Source: Bacteroidota bacterium (GTDB taxonomy: Bacteria; Bacteroidota; Bacteroidia; CAIKAF01). Taken from it: a DNA stretch of 64,000 nt. Location of the stretch: NCBI GenBank assembly GCA_016866335.1, contig VGMT01000002.1:84910-148909 (forward strand), in the 5' to 3' direction. Below the pieces are notes generated by a model. It had not been told where the DNA came from. It saw nothing but the letters and a program-made list of their open reading frames with translations, and did no database searches. Position 1 is the stretch's first letter. The number at the start of each line of letters is the position of its first letter. Positions 61,230 through 64,000 of the stretch are shown piece by piece. Made by a program: the position numbers and the translations under genes.

Positions 61230-64000
61230 TTAATCAACCGTTGTTGTCCTAAGGATTGTCCTTGGTTTCCAACAGCGCGGATAAAATAAATGCCTGATCT
61301 TATATTTTCTAAGCCTTGTATTTCTTGCGGAGACTGAACGGCTGCTTTAAATTGCCGAACCGTGCGTCCGGTCAAATCCAATAGCATCCAAGAGTCAATT
61401 TGGGCTGTACCCTTCCAATTTAAGAACAATGAATTGGAAAATGGAATAGGATACGCTTCAAATATGCTTTCTGGATTTGAGGATAAACTCATGGTTTGGA
61501 CGGTTACCGATTGTCCGGTTGTATCGGAACAGCCTTGGTGGAATGCTATCAATGAGGGGAAATAGGTTCCGGCTTGAGAGTAGGTATGGCTAGGATTTTG
61601 TTGGGTTGATGCGTTTCCGTCACCAAAGTCCCATAAATAGCCCGATGCTCCAAATGAAGTTGAAACAAAATTAACCGAGAGGCCCTGTGTAGATTGGGTG
61701 AACGAAGCAATCACCGAATCTAGGGCGGTGATAACTGCCACACGGGGTGAGATGCAGGGCTTTGCTTGGACTTCCCAATCGTAGCAATAATAATAGAAAT
61801 TATTGCCTGCCGAAGATCCTGTAATGCTAACCAATCCAGCAGATGTGTATGGGTAGCTTACGTTGGCATTGTTTCGGTACAAAGCCATATCGCTGCCCCC
61901 CAACCGGTAAGCTGTGCCAGGCTGAAGGTTAAAATTGAGCGCAATTCTGGATTGCCCACCTGGAATATTGATAAATCTTGAATCAATGACATTGCCAGCG
62001 GCATCCCAAAGCATAATGGTTCTATTTCCAGCGCCATTTGCATTCACCCAAACGGAATTTAGGGTGACAGGTTGAAGGACGTTGAAAATCAAATATTGAG
62101 GGGTAGAGTTGTTGTGGAACCCTCCATTGGCTGCGCTATTCACAGAACCAACATTTAAAACAGGCTGATTTTCTACGTGTTCAACCCAAAAGGTGTCGGT
62201 AGCAGCAACATACACCTGAAGGCTGTCGCCGGTGTAAATGGGTGTGGTCGCATTTTGAGCCATGTACCAACGAATTTCATCGAGAGCCGTTGCTGTTAAC
62301 AGGGCTGAATCGGGAGCACAAATACTAATATTTCCGCTGGTTTGTGGCACATCAGGACGATCGATGGTTATGTAGTTTATTTTAACAATGGAGTCGGAAC
62401 CAATAAAATTGGTGGCCACCAATTTGACCGAAAAAGTTCCATCGACCTGATAATCGTGGTCCGGGTTCTGCAGAACAGACGTGGTGCCATCGCCAAAATC
62501 CCAGGCCCAAGAAACAGCCCCATTGGTTGTTTGATCGGTAAAATGAATCAATCCATCGCACGAAACCAAAGAGGTCGCAAGGAAGTTGGCCGTAGGCGGG
62601 GTGGTTGGCATGGTGCAAGACCAATTGCAAATAAATCCAGCGCCGGTTACGAATGGATCTGCCGTCAATTTTAACGTTATGGCTCCTGTTGTGCTGGTAA
62701 TAGTTCCTCCATTAGGAAGATTGGTTCCTGAGTATTGACCGATAAGTGGGGCATTTGTGGTGCCTCCATCGTATACGAAAAGGAAGTCGTAACCAGATTC
62801 GGTATCAAAGGCGGTAAAATTTAGGGTAACCGTGGCTGCTCCTGTGGGGGCTATGGTAATGACAGAACTTAGGTTATCGGGATAATTGTTGGTGGCTCCG
62901 CCTGGATCAAACAAGGTTCCAAAGCATGAAAATTGAGTTTGATTTAGTCCATTCGGGTTCATTGTAACGGAACAAGGAAGGGTTGTATCTAAGGTAACAT
63001 AGGCATTTTGAACTACGGTATCTAAACCGCAAGGCCCCCCATTGGCTATTAGGCTCACGTTAAAGGTGCCTAATGTTTGGTAGGTATGAGTTGGGTTGAC
63101 GGCGGTTGATGTGTTGCCATCGCCGAAATTCCAAATAAAAGATCCTGCATTGGTGCTGGTGTTGTTGAAATTAACCATGGCTGGAGCTTGGCAGAAAGAC
63201 GTTGTTGGGGCAGTAAATCCAGCAATCACCGAACTGTTAAAAACGGGGCCTACGCCCACAGCATACCATGCATTTGTTGTGGCAATCACCTCGGGTGTGC
63301 AAGGGCCGAACAGGTCAATGGCCGATTGAATGGCATAGAATCGAGCGTCTTGGTGGTCGCTGTTGGGGCCAAGGTAAATGGTCAAATTTCTGAAGGCCAC
63401 CTTTGCCGCATTCACAACTCCAATTCCGGTTACCGAAAAAGGATTTCCCAAATCATTTGTTCCGTTTCCACCAACGGTGAGCAAATAGAACCAATAATTT
63501 TGCACCCCAGAATTGGTGTGCACTCCGCCGTTGTCTTGAGTTCCCGTGTAGTAATTGGTACCTCCATAGGTGTCGGGGTCGCCATAGGCATTCGGGTTGC
63601 TCATAGACCGTATTCCATTTCCGTTGGGTGTGGCATCTTCGCCGATGGTCCATTCGTTTACGTTATTGGCGTATGCGGTTACAGCCATACCAAAAATATC
63701 GCTGAACGATTCGTTGAGGGCCCCAGATTCATTTTGATAAACCAAGGCGGCAGTATTTGAAGTTAAACCGTGCGCTACCTCATGGGCGCAGATGTCAAGT
63801 GCGGTAAGCGGAGTGAAAACGCTACCGTCTCCGTCCCCATAGGTCATTCTTTGTCCGTCCCAAAATGCGTTGTTGTAGCTGTTGCTGTAGTGGATGTATG
63901 AGCGCAGGGTAAACCCATTTCCGTCGATGCTGTTTCGGTTGTGAATCAGCATAAAGTAATCGTAGGTAGTTTCGGCCCCCCAGTGTGCATCGCCGGCATA
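61223..64000 (-). CDS. Secreted M4 (thermolysin-like) metallopeptidase with PKD domains and T9SS sorting domain; N-terminus outside window
   Basis: YAGDAHWGAETTYDYFMLIHNRNSIDGNG continues past the track's start to the window end; CAHEVAHGLTSNTAALVYQNESGALNESFSDIFG; multiple FGDGNTS..NPTHTY PKD motifs; C-terminal FEAYPIPFSNSLFLNWKG. Confidence 0.93.
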   Translation of the reverse strand, partial: YAGDAHWGAETTYDYFMLIHNRNSIDGNGFTLRSYIHYSNSYNNAFWDGQRMTYGDGDGSVFTPLTALDICAHEVAHGLTSNTAALVYQNESGALNESFSDIFGMAVTAYANNVNEWTIGEDATPNGNGIRSMSNPNAYGDPDTYGGTNYYTGTQDNGGVHTNSGVQNYWFYLLTVGGNGTNDLGNPFSVTGIGVVNAAKVAFRNLTIYLGPNSDHQDARFYAIQSAIDLFGPCTPEVIATTNAWYAVGVGPVFNSSVIAGFTAPTTSFCQAPAMVNFNNTSTNAGSFIWNFGDGNTSTAVNPTHTYQTLGTFNVSLIANGGPCGLDTVVQNAYVTLDTTLPCSVTMNPNGLNQTQFSCFGTLFDPGGATNNYPDNLSSVITIAPTGAATVTLNFTAFDTESGYDFLFVYDGGTTNAPLIGQYSGTNLPNGGTITSTTGAITLKLTADPFVTGAGFICNWSCTMPTTPPTANFLATSLVSCDGLIHFTDQTTNGAVSWAWDFGDGTTSVLQNPDHDYQVDGTFSVKLVATNFIGSDSIVKINYITIDRPDVPQTSGNISICAPDSALLTATALDEIRWYMAQNATTPIYTGDSLQVYVAATDTFWVEHVENQPVLNVGSVNSAANGGFHNNSTPQYLIFNVLQPVTLNSVWVNANGAGNRTIMLWDAAGNVIDSRFINIPGGQSRIALNFNLQPGTAYRLGGSDMALYRNNANVSYPYTSAGLVSITGSSAGNNFYYYCYDWEVQAKPCISPRVAVITALDSVIASFTQSTQGLSVNFVSTSFGASGYLWDFGDGNASTQQNPSHTYSQAGTYFPSLIAFHQGCSDTTGQSVTVQTMSLSSNPESIFEAYPIPFSNSLFLNWKGTAQIDSWMLLDLTGRTVRQFKAAVQSPQEIQGLENIRSGIYFIRAVGNQGQSLGQQRLIKW

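Noticed and set aside
63188-63760. 190-aa plus-strand ORF
   Set aside because: Antisense to the M4 metallopeptidase catalytic domain.

Overview
This window is a dense, mostly core-genome segment of a Bacteroidota (Bacteroidetes) chromosome. That assignment rests on a CHU_C-type C-terminus, T9SS-sorted proteins, TAnnTTTG-type -7 boxes and Omp28/DUF6029 families. About 58 coding genes are supportable. They cover LPS/envelope functions (GT9, kdsB, GT39-like, lptD, MlaD-like, amidase, polyprenyl glycosylphosphotransferase), translation and RNA (rplS, rpsP, rimM, rpsA, rpmE2, smpB, miaA, CCA transferase, rnz), metabolism (eno, pyrB/pyrR, queD) and redox/diiron enzymes (ferredoxin, ferredoxin reductase, desaturase, AlkB-like). 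I saw no tRNA, rRNA, CRISPR array or intact transposase. The main unexplained signal is a family of five GC-rich, ~142-146 bp intergenic elements (about 10300, 13318, 14650, 33957 and 39122). They share short conserved blocks (CGGGCTTTC, TAGTCCGC, CTCCTAAAGTCGC, CAATCCC). The long stems between the blocks differ in sequence from copy to copy but stay self-complementary. All five are oriented the same way relative to the gene whose 3' end is nearest. Other points worth a second look are a decaying LytS/LytTR-like two-component pair, a 12-G homopolymer upstream of a STAS gene, a TlpA/DUF6029/Omp28 cluster with two CXXC proteins, an unlisted DUF2256-like micro-ORF whose stop codon lies inside a bidirectional terminator, and a repeat-extended S16 protein.
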